DNA of 64,000 nucleotides from Citrobacter sp. 18056. Its GTDB lineage: Bacteria > Pseudomonadota > Gammaproteobacteria > Enterobacterales > Enterobacteriaceae. Made by a program: the position numbers and the translations under genes. Position 1 is the first letter of the stretch. Each line of letters opens with the position of its first letter. A model generated the notes under the pieces. The model was given only the letters and a program-made list of their open reading frames with translations. It had not been told where the DNA came from and made no database searches. The DNA lies in the NCBI GenBank assembly GCA_902706235.1, contig CACSJR010000002.1, positions 62,001 to 126,000 of the forward strand, given 5' to 3'. This document shows, one piece after another, positions 7,801 through 16,810 of this stretch.

Positions 7801-9519
7801 ATGACAACTTCGGGCACAATGTCATCACAGGCGGCGTCATCTAAGACGACGTCACAGGCAAAGCGTTTTACCGGCGCACAGCTGATTGTTCACTTACTGG
7901 AACGTCAGGGCATCACCATTGTGGCGGGTATTCCAGGCGGCACGGTTTTACCGCTGTACGACGCGCTCAGCCAAAGCAAGCAGATCCGTCACGTACTGGC
8001 CCGCCATGAACAGGGCGCGGGGTTTATCGCCCAGGGTATGGCGCGTACGCAGGGCAAACCGGCTGTCTGTATGGCCTGTAGCGGCCCCGGTGCGACCAAC
8101 CTGGTCACCGCAATTGCCGATGCGCGCCTCGACTCCATTCCGCTGGTGTGTATCACCGGCCAGGTTCCTGCCTCGATGATCGGTACCGATGCGTTCCAGG
8201 AAGTGGACACCTACGGCATCTCCATCCCCATCACCAAACACAACTATTTAGTCCGCGACATCAGCGAACTGCCGCAGGTGATCAGCGACGCGTTTCGCAT
8301 TGCGCAGTCTGGCCGTCCAGGCCCGGTGTGGGTGGATATTCCGAAGGATGTTCAGACCGCTGAAATCGATATCGACGACCTGCCGATGCCGGGCTGTAAA
8401 GCGCCAGCCCCGGTGTTTAACCTGGCTGATGTGCGCGATGCCGCGGCGATGATTAACAGCGCCAAACGCCCGGTACTGTATCTCGGCGGCGGGGTGATTA
8501 ACGTCCCGGAACACATCCGCAAACTGGCGGAAAAAGCCAATCTGCCGACCACCATGACTCTGATGGCGTTGGGAATGCTGCCTAAAGCGCATCCGCTGTC
8601 GTTAGGGATGCTCGGGATGCATGGCGCACGCAGTACCAACCACGTAATGCAAGAAGCTGATTTGCTGATTGTTTTAGGCGCACGTTTTGATGACCGGGCG
8701 ATTGGCAAAACCGAACAATTCTGCCCGAACGCCAAAATCATTCACGTCGATATCGACCGCGCGGAGCTTGGCAAAATCAAACAGCCTCACGTGGCAATTC
8801 AGGCTGATGTGGGTGACGTTCTGGACCAGCTGATCCCGTTGGTTGAAGCCCAGCCGCGCGCCGAGTGGCGTCAGCTGGTGGCGGATTTGCAACAGGAATT
8901 CCCGTCAGCCATTCCGCAAGCGGGCGATCCGCTGACCCATTACGGTCTGATTAACGCCGTGGCGGCGTGTGTGGACGACGACGCAATTGTCACCACCGAC
9001 GTCGGCCAGCATCAGATGTGGACCGCGCAGGCGTATCCGCTCAATCGTCCACGTCAGTGGCTGACGTCCGGCGGGCTGGGCACAATGGGCTTTGGCCTGC
9101 CTGCGGCAGTGGGTGCGGCGCTCGCGAATCCGCATCGCAAAGTATTGTGTTTCTCCGGCGACGGCAGCCTGATGATGAACATTCAGGAAATGGCGACTGC
9201 GGCAGAAAATCAGCTCGACGTAAAAATTATCCTGATGAACAACGAGGCGCTGGGGCTGGTACATCAGCAGCAAAGCCTGTTCTACAAGCAGGGCGTTTTT
9301 GCCGCCACCTATCCGGGAATGATTAACTTTATGCAGATTGCGCAGGGCTTTGGCCTGCAAACCTGCGACCTGAATACGGCTGAAGATCCACAGGCCGCGT
9401 TGCAGGAAATCATTTCCCGTCCGGGACCGGCGCTGATTCACGTGCGTATCGATCCTGAGCAAAAAGTCTGGCCAATGGTGCCGCCGGGTGCCGCGAATAC
9501 TGAAATGGTGGGGGAATAA
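7801..9519 (+). CDS. ilvB: Acetolactate synthase I large subunit IlvB
   Basis: This is the catalytic subunit of acetohydroxyacid synthase I, which condenses pyruvate with pyruvate or 2-oxobutyrate in valine, isoleucine and leucine synthesis. It has the usual order of N-terminal pyrimidine-binding domain (GIPGGTVLPLYDAL, catalytic Glu in RHEQGAGFIAQG), central domain, and C-terminal thiamine-diphosphate domain with GDGSLMMN...NN. At 572 residues it is about ten longer than E. coli IlvB because of a Ser/Thr-rich N-terminal extension. The ATG at 7801 follows AAGGACTGGAG. It is followed after 3 bp by ilvN. Confidence 0.97.
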   Translation: MTTSGTMSSQAASSKTTSQAKRFTGAQLIVHLLERQGITIVAGIPGGTVLPLYDALSQSKQIRHVLARHEQGAGFIAQGMARTQGKPAVCMACSGPGATNLVTAIADARLDSIPLVCITGQVPASMIGTDAFQEVDTYGISIPITKHNYLVRDISELPQVISDAFRIAQSGRPGPVWVDIPKDVQTAEIDIDDLPMPGCKAPAPVFNLADVRDAAAMINSAKRPVLYLGGGVINVPEHIRKLAEKANLPTTMTLMALGMLPKAHPLSLGMLGMHGARSTNHVMQEADLLIVLGARFDDRAIGKTEQFCPNAKIIHVDIDRAELGKIKQPHVAIQADVGDVLDQLIPLVEAQPRAEWRQLVADLQQEFPSAIPQAGDPLTHYGLINAVAACVDDDAIVTTDVGQHQMWTAQAYPLNRPRQWLTSGGLGTMGFGLPAAVGAALANPHRKVLCFSGDGSLMMNIQEMATAAENQLDVKIILMNNEALGLVHQQQSLFYKQGVFAATYPGMINFMQIAQGFGLQTCDLNTAEDPQAALQEIISRPGPALIHVRIDPEQKVWPMVPPGAANTEMVGE

Positions 9520-9522
9520 ACC

Positions 9523-9813
9523 ATGCAAAACGCAATTCATGACAACGTCATTCTGGAACTCACCGTGCGCAACCACCCCGGCGTCATGACCCACGTCTGC
9601 GGCCTGTTTGCTCGCCGCGCGTTTAACGTGGAAGGCATTCTTTGTCTACCGATCCAGAACAGCGATAAAAGCCGCATTTGGCTATTAGTGAACAACGATC
9701 AGCGTCTGGAGCAGATGATTAGCCAAATTGATAAGCTCGAAGACGTCACTCAGGTGACTCGTCACCAGAGCGATCCGGGCGTGTTTAACAAGCTGGGGCT
9801 GTTTTTTGAATAA
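9523..9813 (+). CDS. ilvN: Acetolactate synthase I regulatory subunit IlvN
   Basis: This is the 96-residue small subunit of acetohydroxyacid synthase I, formed by a single ACT domain ([27 protein letters not shown] cut here into its parts: [10 protein letters not shown] and [10 protein letters not shown]). It binds valine for feedback inhibition and activates IlvB. It is translationally linked to ilvB. In E. coli, uhpA follows. Here a terminator and yicN follow instead. Confidence 0.97.
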   Translation: MQNAIHDNVILELTVRNHPGVMTHVCGLFARRAFNVEGILCLPIQNSDKSRIWLLVNNDQRLEQMISQIDKLEDVTQVTRHQSDPGVFNKLGLFFE

Positions 9814-9835
9814 TCCCTGCCGTTGACGGATAACG

Positions 9836-9871
9836 CAGCCACCGAGGCATACAGCCCGGTGGCTGTTTTTC
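9836..9871 (+). terminator. ilvBN terminator
   Basis: CAGCCACCG pairs with CGGTGGCTG and is followed by TTTTT, 23 bp past the ilvN stop. Confidence 0.9.
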
Positions 9872-9964
9872 TTTCAGTGATAATCACATTTATGGGGCGT
9901 TTGTCTGTCGACATCGCGATGGATGCCATTATCATGTGCGGGCAGAGGAAGGCTGAGAGGGCGC

Positions 9965-10417
9965 ATGATCTGGTTGACGTTAGCCACCTTAGTGGTGGTA
10001 TTTGTGGTGGGTTTTCGGGTATTAACCTCTGACTCTCGCCGGGCTATCAAGCGCCTGAGCGAAAGAATTGGTATTACACCGATGCATGTAGAATCGATGA
10101 TCGATCAGATGGGAAAGCGTGCGGGTGAAGAGTACCTGCATTATTTGCACCGTCCTAATGAAGCGCATTTGCAGAATGCCGCGCAGGTTTTGCTTATCTG
10201 GCAGGTCGCGGTGGTCGATGCCAGCGAATCCAATCTTCACTACTGGCACCGTCAGTTGCAAAAAGCGCGTCTCGCCGCCCCGGTGACCGATGCGCAAATT
10301 CGTTTGGCGCTGGGATTTTTGCGTGAACTGGAGCCGGACGTATCAGAGTTCAACGCGTTCCAGCACCGCTATAACCTGCTGTTTATGCCGCAGGATGGCG
10401 TAACCTGGCTGCATTGA
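9965..10417 (+). CDS. yicN: YicN, DUF1198 protein
   Basis: This is a 150-residue protein matching E. coli YicN over its length (LLIWQVAVVD, KARLAAPVTDAQIRLALGFL). It starts with one hydrophobic helix (MIWLTLATLVVVFVVGFRVL), so it is probably anchored in the inner membrane with a cytoplasmic domain. The frame is open further upstream, but the ATG at 9965 begins exactly at the membrane helix and gives the E. coli length. No function is known for DUF1198. Confidence 0.9.
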   Translation: MIWLTLATLVVVFVVGFRVLTSDSRRAIKRLSERIGITPMHVESMIDQMGKRAGEEYLHYLHRPNEAHLQNAAQVLLIWQVAVVDASESNLHYWHRQLQKARLAAPVTDAQIRLALGFLRELEPDVSEFNAFQHRYNLLFMPQDGVTWLH

Positions 10418-10427
10418 TACCCGCATG

Positions 10428-10456
10428 AATGACGATTGCCATCGGCGATTGTCATT
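10428..10456 (+). terminator. Hairpin after yicN
   Basis: A 13-bp stem including two G-U pairs (AATGACGATTGCC with GGCGATTGTCATT) closes on a three-base loop 11 bp past the yicN stop. The T run is poor. It insulates the PTS operon from upstream reading. Confidence 0.65.
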
Positions 10457-10478
10457 CGATTTCCTCATTCTATGGCTG

Positions 10479-10531
10479 CGAAACCTGTTCGCATTTTGTG
10501 GCTATCTGTACCTATTTTCCGAAACCTGTTC
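10479..10531 (+). repeat. Two direct repeats upstream of the alpha-glucoside PTS operon
   Basis: The 12-mer CGAAACCTGTTC occurs at 10479-10490 and again at 10520-10531. The copies are 41 bp apart, about four helical turns, in the same orientation and 85-140 bp before the PTS start. They are candidate binding sites for the adjacent RpiR-family regulator. Confidence 0.6.
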
Positions 10532-10616
10532 CGTTCAGCACGGGCGCTTGTTATAACGTGGTCACTGGAAGTGCAAACCAATAATTAAAACCTACTACAA
10601 GAAAGGAACAGCCATT

Positions 10617-12188
10617 ATGTCTGGAATACGTCAACGTATTCTGGAGAATATGCAAATGTTCTCCAGAGCAATGATCGGCGCAGTCCTCTTTTTACCCGTT
10701 ATTGGTTTAATTCTGGCGCTAAGTTCAGTATTAACCAATCCCACCCTGATTTCTGAAACCAGTTTCCTGCATAATTTAGGGCAGCTACTAGGCGATACAT
10801 TCTGGCCGTTGTTTAGCAATCTTGGATTATTATTCTGTGTAGGTATCAGTTACGGGCTGGCAAAAGACAGAAAAACAGAAGTCGCGTTAGTTTCGGTGAT
10901 GTGCTTTATTATGTTCCTTGGCGCCAACCATTCCTGGCTGGAGTTTACCCATCGTCTCGCAGAGAAAATTAACGGTGAATATTATGGTACCGGTCAAACC
11001 CAAATATTAGGGTTTGTAGTGGTGGATATGGGCGTATTCCTCGGTATTATTCTTGGATGCACTATCGCCTGGGTACACAATAAAGTCGCGAGTATTGAAC
11101 TGCCTGGCGCATTATCGATGTACGGCGGCGCGAAGTTGACGCTTATTGCCATGACGCCAGTCATTATTCTTTATGCCATTGCCTTTACATGGATATGGCC
11201 GTTTATGACTCACGGGATCACCTCGCTGACAGGCTTTATGAAAAATGCCGGGGTGGCGGGGGTCTTTGTTTACGGTTTCTTCGAGAAATTCCTGATCCCT
11301 ACAGGGTTACACCACTTTGTCTGGTCGCCGTTCCAGCTTACGCAAATTGGCGGCACACTGAGTGTTGACGGGCAAACGGTTTCCGGGACGCAGGCCATTT
11401 TCCTTGCCTACATGCGTCACCCGGATTTAACCCCGGTAATGAACGAGGCGCTACGTTTTTCACAGCAAGGCATGACCACTATTTTCGGTCTGGCAGGTGC
11501 ATCGCTGGCGTTTTATCACACCGCAAAACCTGAGAAAAAGAAACTGGCGAAAGCGATACTGCTTCCGGCGATTATTACCTCGATGCTGACCGGCATCACC
11601 GAGCCGATTGAGTTTACCTTCCTGTTTATCTCTCCGTTGCTGTGGGTTATCCATGCCACGCTAACGGCAGCCTCACAGGCGATTTGCGATATCTTCACCG
11701 TGCGGCCCTGGGGCGCGGCGGGCTTGATTGAATTCCTTATCTACAATCTTCCGCTGCCGGTGTCGTTAACCCGCTGGCCGCTGTATATCGTGATTGGTCT
11801 CGGACAATTTGCCGCTTATTACGTGATATTCCGCACCCTGGTAGTGAAATTAAATCTGAAAACCCCGGGCCGTGAAGATGATGATGGGGTCAAGCTTTAT
11901 AACAAAGCGGATTACCGGGAAAAGATGAAAAATAAATCCGAGGCCAGCCAGGCTATTACCAATGACATTATTCAGGGGCTGGGTGGTAAAGATAATATTA
12001 TTTCTGTCGACAACTGTTTTACGCGATTACGCGTGGTGATTCGCAATCTGGACTGTGTCGATGATCTCTTATTAAAAAGTACTGGCGCAAATGGCGTGGT
12101 ACTAAACCGTAATGAAGTTCAGGTTATTTATGGTGTACGGGTTGAACAGGTACGAACCCACGTAGAAACCTGGCTGGCAACGCATTAA
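10617..12188 (+). CDS. Alpha-glucoside PTS permease, EIICB
   Basis: This is a phosphotransferase-system permease of the glucose/maltose family that imports and phosphorylates a sugar. The N-terminal EIIC domain (about residues 1-400) has the expected helices and the substrate-site region GITEPIEFTFLFISP. The C-terminal EIIB domain carries phosphorylation site Cys467 in DNCFTRLR. No EIIA domain is present, so it should use the glucose EIIA (Crr). It resembles AglA/GlvC/MalX-type transporters. The coupled GH4 enzyme downstream (12 bp gap) suggests alpha-linked disaccharides such as maltose or sucrose isomers. The exact substrate is not readable, so no symbol is given. Confidence 0.88.
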   Translation: MSGIRQRILENMQMFSRAMIGAVLFLPVIGLILALSSVLTNPTLISETSFLHNLGQLLGDTFWPLFSNLGLLFCVGISYGLAKDRKTEVALVSVMCFIMFLGANHSWLEFTHRLAEKINGEYYGTGQTQILGFVVVDMGVFLGIILGCTIAWVHNKVASIELPGALSMYGGAKLTLIAMTPVIILYAIAFTWIWPFMTHGITSLTGFMKNAGVAGVFVYGFFEKFLIPTGLHHFVWSPFQLTQIGGTLSVDGQTVSGTQAIFLAYMRHPDLTPVMNEALRFSQQGMTTIFGLAGASLAFYHTAKPEKKKLAKAILLPAIITSMLTGITEPIEFTFLFISPLLWVIHATLTAASQAICDIFTVRPWGAAGLIEFLIYNLPLPVSLTRWPLYIVIGLGQFAAYYVIFRTLVVKLNLKTPGREDDDGVKLYNKADYREKMKNKSEASQAITNDIIQGLGGKDNIISVDNCFTRLRVVIRNLDCVDDLLLKSTGANGVVLNRNEVQVIYGVRVEQVRTHVETWLATH

Positions 12189-12200
12189 TCAGGAGGAGTA

Positions 12201-13577
12201 ATGAAATTAACCGTACTGGGTGGCGGCGGGGTTCGCTCGGCATTTCTGGCTAAATCACTGGCTTACAATGCACACCGGATTGGCTTAAAGGAGGTGGTGT
12301 TCCTTGATAACTCAGAGCAAAACCTGGCGGTATTCGGGGAGATTGCGCGCTATGTGTTTAATACCATTCGACCGGATATTCATTTCAGCCTGACGACCGA
12401 TCCTATTGCGGCGCTCAAAGGCGCAGGTTTCGTGATCACCACGCTGCGTGTCGGCGGCGACGAAAGCCGGATCCACGACGAGCGCGTGGCCCTTGAACAC
12501 AACACGCTCGGGCAGGAAACCACCGGTGCTGGCGGCTTTGCGATGGCGATGCGCTCGATTCCGGCGATTCTCGACTATTGCCGCCTGATTGAAGAACATG
12601 CCGCACCGGACGCAATACTGTTTAACTTCACCAACCCGTCGGGGCTGGTGACCGAGGCGATTATTAAGTCCGGATTTAAGCGTCGGGTTTATGGTATTTG
12701 CGATGCCCCGTCGGAATTGATCCGCGAACTGCCGTCGATTCTTGGCTGCGACGAGCGTGATTTGCAAGTGGAATGCTACGGTCTGAACCACTTCTCGTGG
12801 TTCACCAACTTCACCGTTCGGGGGGAAGACGTCACCGAAAAACTGATCAATAGCCCGGCGTTATACAGCCACACCTGCATGCAATATTTCTCTCGGGAGC
12901 TGGTACAGCAGTGCGATAAGCAGTTACTCAATGAGTATCTCTATTATTACTACTATCGCGAGGAAGCGCTGAGTGCGATACAAAATGCGCCAGAAACCCG
13001 CGGTGAACAGATAGCGCGTATCAACCAGGCAATGCGTGAAGAGCTGGCAACACTTGATGTGAAAGCCAACCCAGCGGCAGCATTCGATATCTGGATGAAG
13101 CACTATTTGCAGCGTGAAAACAGTTATATGCAGAGCGAGTCGCAACAGGAAAAATTTAATACCCGGGCACCGCTTACGTTGCAGCAATTTATTGAAGAGC
13201 CTGACACTGGCGGTTATGCCGGGGTGGCGCTGGATATTCTGGAAGCCGTTAATAGCGATACCAGTAAACGGATTGTTGTTTCACTTTCCAATAACGGGAC
13301 GCTCGATTTTCTGCTGCCGGATGATGTGATTGAAATCAGCTGCGATCTCAGTAAAAGCGGATTAAAACCGGTCACGCCAAAACACGTTCCCCTTGCGCAG
13401 AAAAACATGATCGCCTGTGTGAAAGAGTATGAGCGGCTGGCTGTCGCCGCTATTCTCAACCGGGACCGTCAGCTTGCGGTGCGCGCACTGATGGCACACC
13501 CTTTGGTCGGCTCCTGGTCCCTCGCCAATAAACTGGTGACGGCGTATCTGAACGATACTCACAGCGAAGGCTGGTAA
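12201..13577 (+). CDS. GH4 family 6-phospho-glucosidase, probably alpha-type
   Basis: This is a 458-residue glycoside hydrolase family 4 enzyme, predicted to cleave the 6-phospho-disaccharide delivered by the PTS using NAD+ and a divalent metal. The N-terminal Rossmann motif is VLGGGGVRSAF. Typical GH4 motifs follow: LRVGG, LGQETTGAGG, FNFTNPSG, then GICDAPSE and GLNHFSW, which carry the metal-binding Cys and His. The Cys-Asp pair resembles 6-phospho-alpha-glucosidases, while 6-phospho-beta-glucosidases usually show Cys-Asn there. The alpha assignment is therefore an inference. A good AGGAGG site precedes the ATG. Confidence 0.85.
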   Translation: MKLTVLGGGGVRSAFLAKSLAYNAHRIGLKEVVFLDNSEQNLAVFGEIARYVFNTIRPDIHFSLTTDPIAALKGAGFVITTLRVGGDESRIHDERVALEHNTLGQETTGAGGFAMAMRSIPAILDYCRLIEEHAAPDAILFNFTNPSGLVTEAIIKSGFKRRVYGICDAPSELIRELPSILGCDERDLQVECYGLNHFSWFTNFTVRGEDVTEKLINSPALYSHTCMQYFSRELVQQCDKQLLNEYLYYYYYREEALSAIQNAPETRGEQIARINQAMREELATLDVKANPAAAFDIWMKHYLQRENSYMQSESQQEKFNTRAPLTLQQFIEEPDTGGYAGVALDILEAVNSDTSKRIVVSLSNNGTLDFLLPDDVIEISCDLSKSGLKPVTPKHVPLAQKNMIACVKEYERLAVAAILNRDRQLAVRALMAHPLVGSWSLANKLVTAYLNDTHSEGW

Positions 13578-14321
13578 TCAATCATCAGGGGCATCGACAG
13601 GTGCCCCTGTCTCCGTCTGGTGAAACCAAAGTTTGAGCAGATGTTCAAATCCTAAAATGCAGTAACCAAAGAACGGGTTACTCCAGTAAATATCATCATC
13701 ATATTTCTGCGGGTCGTGAATAATCAGAGCTGTATCGGCGGCCTGTGCCAACGGACTTTGATAATCACCGGTAAAACAGATAAGGTCAGTCTCTTTTCCA
13801 TCGAGTGCTTTAATCCAATTTAAGGCTGAACTACTACGACCTGATTTTGAGATAATCCAGATGGCATCGAAAGGAGTCGTGTTTTTTTGTTCCAGAATTT
13901 CGTAGTCTGGCCACAGTGCCAGACTGGCATTAACGCCAGTGACCAGAAATTTATTATAAATGTATTGTGCAATAAGCTGAGAAAATCCACTACCATGAAT
14001 CAATATACGCTGCTGGCGTAGACTATTTAATAGTTCAGGTAAACGCTCGGGTGGATGGATTTTCATAAAGTCCACATCATTCGTTACATCCAGTTTCGGC
14101 ATTGTGATATTGAACTTGATGAAATAGACCAACTCCAGCCAGCCGCTGAATTTCATTTTTTTGGCCAGGCGGATAATAGAGGACGGGTTGCTGTAACAGC
14201 GTTCGGCCACGGTGCGAATACCATCACGCAGGCATTGTTCGGGATCGCTCTGAATACAGCGCAGTACGGTTATTTCGGTTTTACTTAATTTAATATCGCG
14301 AAAAATATTTTCCAGTTCCAT
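13578..14321 (-). CDS. RpiR/MurR-family transcriptional regulator
   Basis: This is a 247-residue sugar-phosphate-responsive regulator. The N-terminal RpiR helix-turn-helix lies at about residues 1-75 (RTVAERCYSNPSSIIRLAKKMKFSGWLEL). A C-terminal SIS domain (about 95-230, including ILIHGSGFSQLIAQYIYNKF split around GSG) is expected to bind a phosphosugar. It is tail-to-tail with the GH4 gene with no gap, so it is probably the local regulator of the PTS operon. The distance to the operon promoter means it must act in trans on the repeats at 10479-10531 or another site. The regulatory sign cannot be told from sequence. Confidence 0.87.
   Translation of the reverse strand: MELENIFRDIKLSKTEITVLRCIQSDPEQCLRDGIRTVAERCYSNPSSIIRLAKKMKFSGWLELVYFIKFNITMPKLDVTNDVDFMKIHPPERLPELLNSLRQQRILIHGSGFSQLIAQYIYNKFLVTGVNASLALWPDYEILEQKNTTPFDAIWIISKSGRSSSALNWIKALDGKETDLICFTGDYQSPLAQAADTALIIHDPQKYDDDIYWSNPFFGYCILGFEHLLKLWFHQTETGAPVDAPDD
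13586..13609. terminator. Convergent hairpin inside the end of the rpiR-type gene
   Basis: CAGGGGCA and TGCCCCTG form an 8-bp stem just past the GH4 stop, within the last codons of the opposing regulator. It could terminate the PTS operon transcript. Confidence 0.5.
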
Positions 14322-14379
14322 ATACCACCCTTTACTGTGTTGCAGGATTGTAACGGACAGACTGAAAATAATGTGTGTA

Positions 14380-14396
14380 GCGAATCACTCATTCGC
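14380..14396. promoter_or_regulatory. Inverted repeat upstream of the RpiR-type gene
   Basis: GCGAAT and ATTCGC flank a five-base centre, about 60 bp before the regulator start. This position suits an autoregulatory operator, but no second copy was found in the PTS promoter. Confidence 0.35.
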
Positions 14397-14434
14397 AATA
14401 ATGAAATAAATGGCAGACTGAGGTGGTGCGGAAA

Positions 14435-14468
14435 TGTTCCCCCTTACCCGCAGGAGATCGGGGGAACA
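14435..14468 (-). terminator. Terminator of yicJI
   Basis: TGTTCCCCC and GGGGGAACA form a 9-bp stem 11 bp past the yicI stop, followed by TTTCC on the minus strand. Confidence 0.65.
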
Positions 14469-14479
14469 GGCCTGAGCTA

Positions 14480-16798
14480 TCAGAGCGTAATCACCAGGGC
14501 ATTGCCCTGAGCGGCAACCACCACGCCCCATTCACTGCCGGACTGAGAACCGCCCCGCACACTGGCAATGTTCTGAACGTTGCGCAGACACAGCGTCCAG
14601 TCGCGCGACTCGCCAGTACCTTCCACGGTTAGGGTGCCGCCAGAACGCTTCGCCTTCAGGGTGAAGATGGTTGTACCATCGGCCGCAGGCACCTGACAGA
14701 CCGCTTCGCGCCCGTCCTCAAGACCGAACAGCTGGAACGCTGTGCCCTCATGCCATGCGTAATCCGGCTTCTGAGTATTGTTGCCTAATGCTAACAGCGT
14801 GTTGTCACGCACGTACACCGGCAAGCTCAGCGCGTCATGCTGCTGTTTATGCCAGCGGCTGCCCGTCACCTCGTCGTTGTGCCACAGGTGCGTCCAGCGT
14901 CCTTCAGGCAGCCAGAACTGCACATCTCCCGCTTCGCTGAACACCGGTGCCACCACAACCGAATCGCCGAGCATGTACTGACGGTCCAGATAATCACAGG
15001 TTGGATCTTCCGGGAACTCCAGCATCATCGAACGCAGAACAGGCGTGCCGGTTTCGCGGGCGATCGCCGCCTGGCGATACAGATACGGCATCATCCGGCA
15101 CTTCAGCTCGGTGAAATGACGCACCACGTCGCAGGACTCGTCATCGTACGCCCACGGCACACGGTAGGATTTGCTGCCATGCAGGCGGCTGTGGCTCGAC
15201 AACAGGCCAAACGCACACCAGCGTTTATAGACGTGCGCTGGAGCGGTATTTTCGAAGCCGCCGATATCGTGACTCCAGAAGCCAAAGCCCGACATACCGA
15301 TCGACAGCCCACCGCGCAGGCTTTCTGCCATCGATTCGTAGTTGGCGTAGCAGTCGCCGCCCCAGTGAACCGGGAACTGCTGTGCGCCGACGGAAGCCGA
15401 GCGCGCAAACAGCACCGCTTCCTGCTCGCCCAGCGTCTCTTTCAGCACGTTCCACACCAGTTCGTTGTAGATGAACGCGTAATGGTTGTGCATTTTCTGC
15501 GGGTCAGAGCCGTCGTGCCAGATGACATCCGTCGGGATGCGCTCGCCGAAATCAGTTTTGAAGCAGTCGACGCCGATATCCACCAGGCCTTTCAGCTTGT
15601 CGGCATACCACTGGCACGCCTCCGGGTTGGTGAAATCATAAATCGCCAGCCCAGGCTGCCATTTATCCCACTGCCAGAGCGAGCCGTCCGGGCGTTTGAG
15701 CAAATAGCCCTTTTCTTTCAGTTCCTTAAATACCGGTGATTTCTGCCCGATGTACGGATTAATCCACACGCAGACTTTCAGACCTTTGGCTTTCAGGCGG
15801 CGGATCATTCCTTCCGGGTCCGGGAACGTCACCGGGTCCCACTCGAAATCACACCACTGGAACGCCTTCATCCAGAAGCAGTCGAAATGGAACACGTGCA
15901 GCGGCAGATTGCGCTCGGCCATACCGTCGATAAAGCTGTTTACCGTCGCTTCGTCGTAATTGGTGGTGAACGAGGTGGTCAGCCACAGGCCGAATGACCA
16001 CGCCGGAGGCAGCGCCGGGCGGCCGGTAAATTGCGTATAACGGTTCAGGACGTCTTTCGGGGTCGGGCCATCAATCACAAAATATTCGAGATATTCGCTT
16101 TCGACGCTGAACTGCACTTTTGAGACTTTCTCGGAACCGACTTCAAACGACACGCACTCCGGGTGATTGACCAGCACGCCGTAGCCGCGGTTGGTGAGGT
16201 AGAAGGGAATGTTTTTGTACGACTGTTCGGTGCTGGTGCCGCCATCGCGGTTCCAGGTGTCGATGGTTTGACCATTGCGCACCAGTGCGGTGAAGCGCTC
16301 GCCAAGGCCGTAGACGGTTTCACCCACGCCTAAATCCAGGCGTTCAAACATGTAATGACGATCGTTGTGGGTGTCCTGCACGTAACCGTTGTTTTTCACC
16401 TGGCTACCGGTGATACGCACGCCGTTGCGCAGAAAATCCAGCGCCCAGAATTCGCCTTTCGAGACGCGTACGCTGAGGTTGCCGCTTTTCAGCTCGGCAA
16501 ATTCGGCAGTGTTTTGCATCTCAACTTTCACATCCTGCTGCACATTCAGCGGGTAGTGCGGGCCGTTATCCAGCGCACCCTGGAAATGCTCAATGCGAAC
16601 GCCCACCACGCCTTCCTGCGGGGAGAAAAAGCGCAGCGTAAACAGCGGCGTATCCAGCTGCCATGTGCGCTCACGCACGTCGCGCGGGGCGGCATACACC
16701 ACCATTTCGTTACCCTGCTGTTCGATGTCGAACACCTGCAGTGGGTGGATTAGATTCAGGCCAGGTTGAATGAGCCAGTTTCCATCACTGATTTTCAT
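14480..16798 (-). CDS. yicI: Alpha-xylosidase YicI (GH31)
   Basis: This is a cytoplasmic retaining alpha-xylosidase that releases xylose from alpha-xylosides such as isoprimeverose. At 772 residues it has exactly the E. coli length and is near-identical in long stretches. It has the N-terminal beta-sandwich, then the TIM barrel carrying the nucleophile Asp in [11 protein letters not shown] and the acid/base region [17 protein letters not shown], then C-terminal beta domains. It lies 12 bp downstream of the transporter yicJ, forming a two-gene operon. Confidence 0.97.
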   Translation of the reverse strand: MKISDGNWLIQPGLNLIHPLQVFDIEQQGNEMVVYAAPRDVRERTWQLDTPLFTLRFFSPQEGVVGVRIEHFQGALDNGPHYPLNVQQDVKVEMQNTAEFAELKSGNLSVRVSKGEFWALDFLRNGVRITGSQVKNNGYVQDTHNDRHYMFERLDLGVGETVYGLGERFTALVRNGQTIDTWNRDGGTSTEQSYKNIPFYLTNRGYGVLVNHPECVSFEVGSEKVSKVQFSVESEYLEYFVIDGPTPKDVLNRYTQFTGRPALPPAWSFGLWLTTSFTTNYDEATVNSFIDGMAERNLPLHVFHFDCFWMKAFQWCDFEWDPVTFPDPEGMIRRLKAKGLKVCVWINPYIGQKSPVFKELKEKGYLLKRPDGSLWQWDKWQPGLAIYDFTNPEACQWYADKLKGLVDIGVDCFKTDFGERIPTDVIWHDGSDPQKMHNHYAFIYNELVWNVLKETLGEQEAVLFARSASVGAQQFPVHWGGDCYANYESMAESLRGGLSIGMSGFGFWSHDIGGFENTAPAHVYKRWCAFGLLSSHSRLHGSKSYRVPWAYDDESCDVVRHFTELKCRMMPYLYRQAAIARETGTPVLRSMMLEFPEDPTCDYLDRQYMLGDSVVVAPVFSEAGDVQFWLPEGRWTHLWHNDEVTGSRWHKQQHDALSLPVYVRDNTLLALGNNTQKPDYAWHEGTAFQLFGLEDGREAVCQVPAADGTTIFTLKAKRSGGTLTVEGTGESRDWTLCLRNVQNIASVRGGSQSGSEWGVVVAAQGNALVITL

Positions 16799-16810
16799 GC
16801 CTTGTTCCTC

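Noticed and set aside
7521-7844. A 107-aa protein overlapping ivbL
   Set aside because: It is a shadow frame over ivbL, the attenuator and the ilvB start. It is Arg- and Pro-rich and has no family likeness.
14837-15739. A 300-aa frame antisense to yicI
   Set aside because: It lies wholly inside the conserved yicI gene on the other strand and is His/Arg-rich, typical of a shadow frame.
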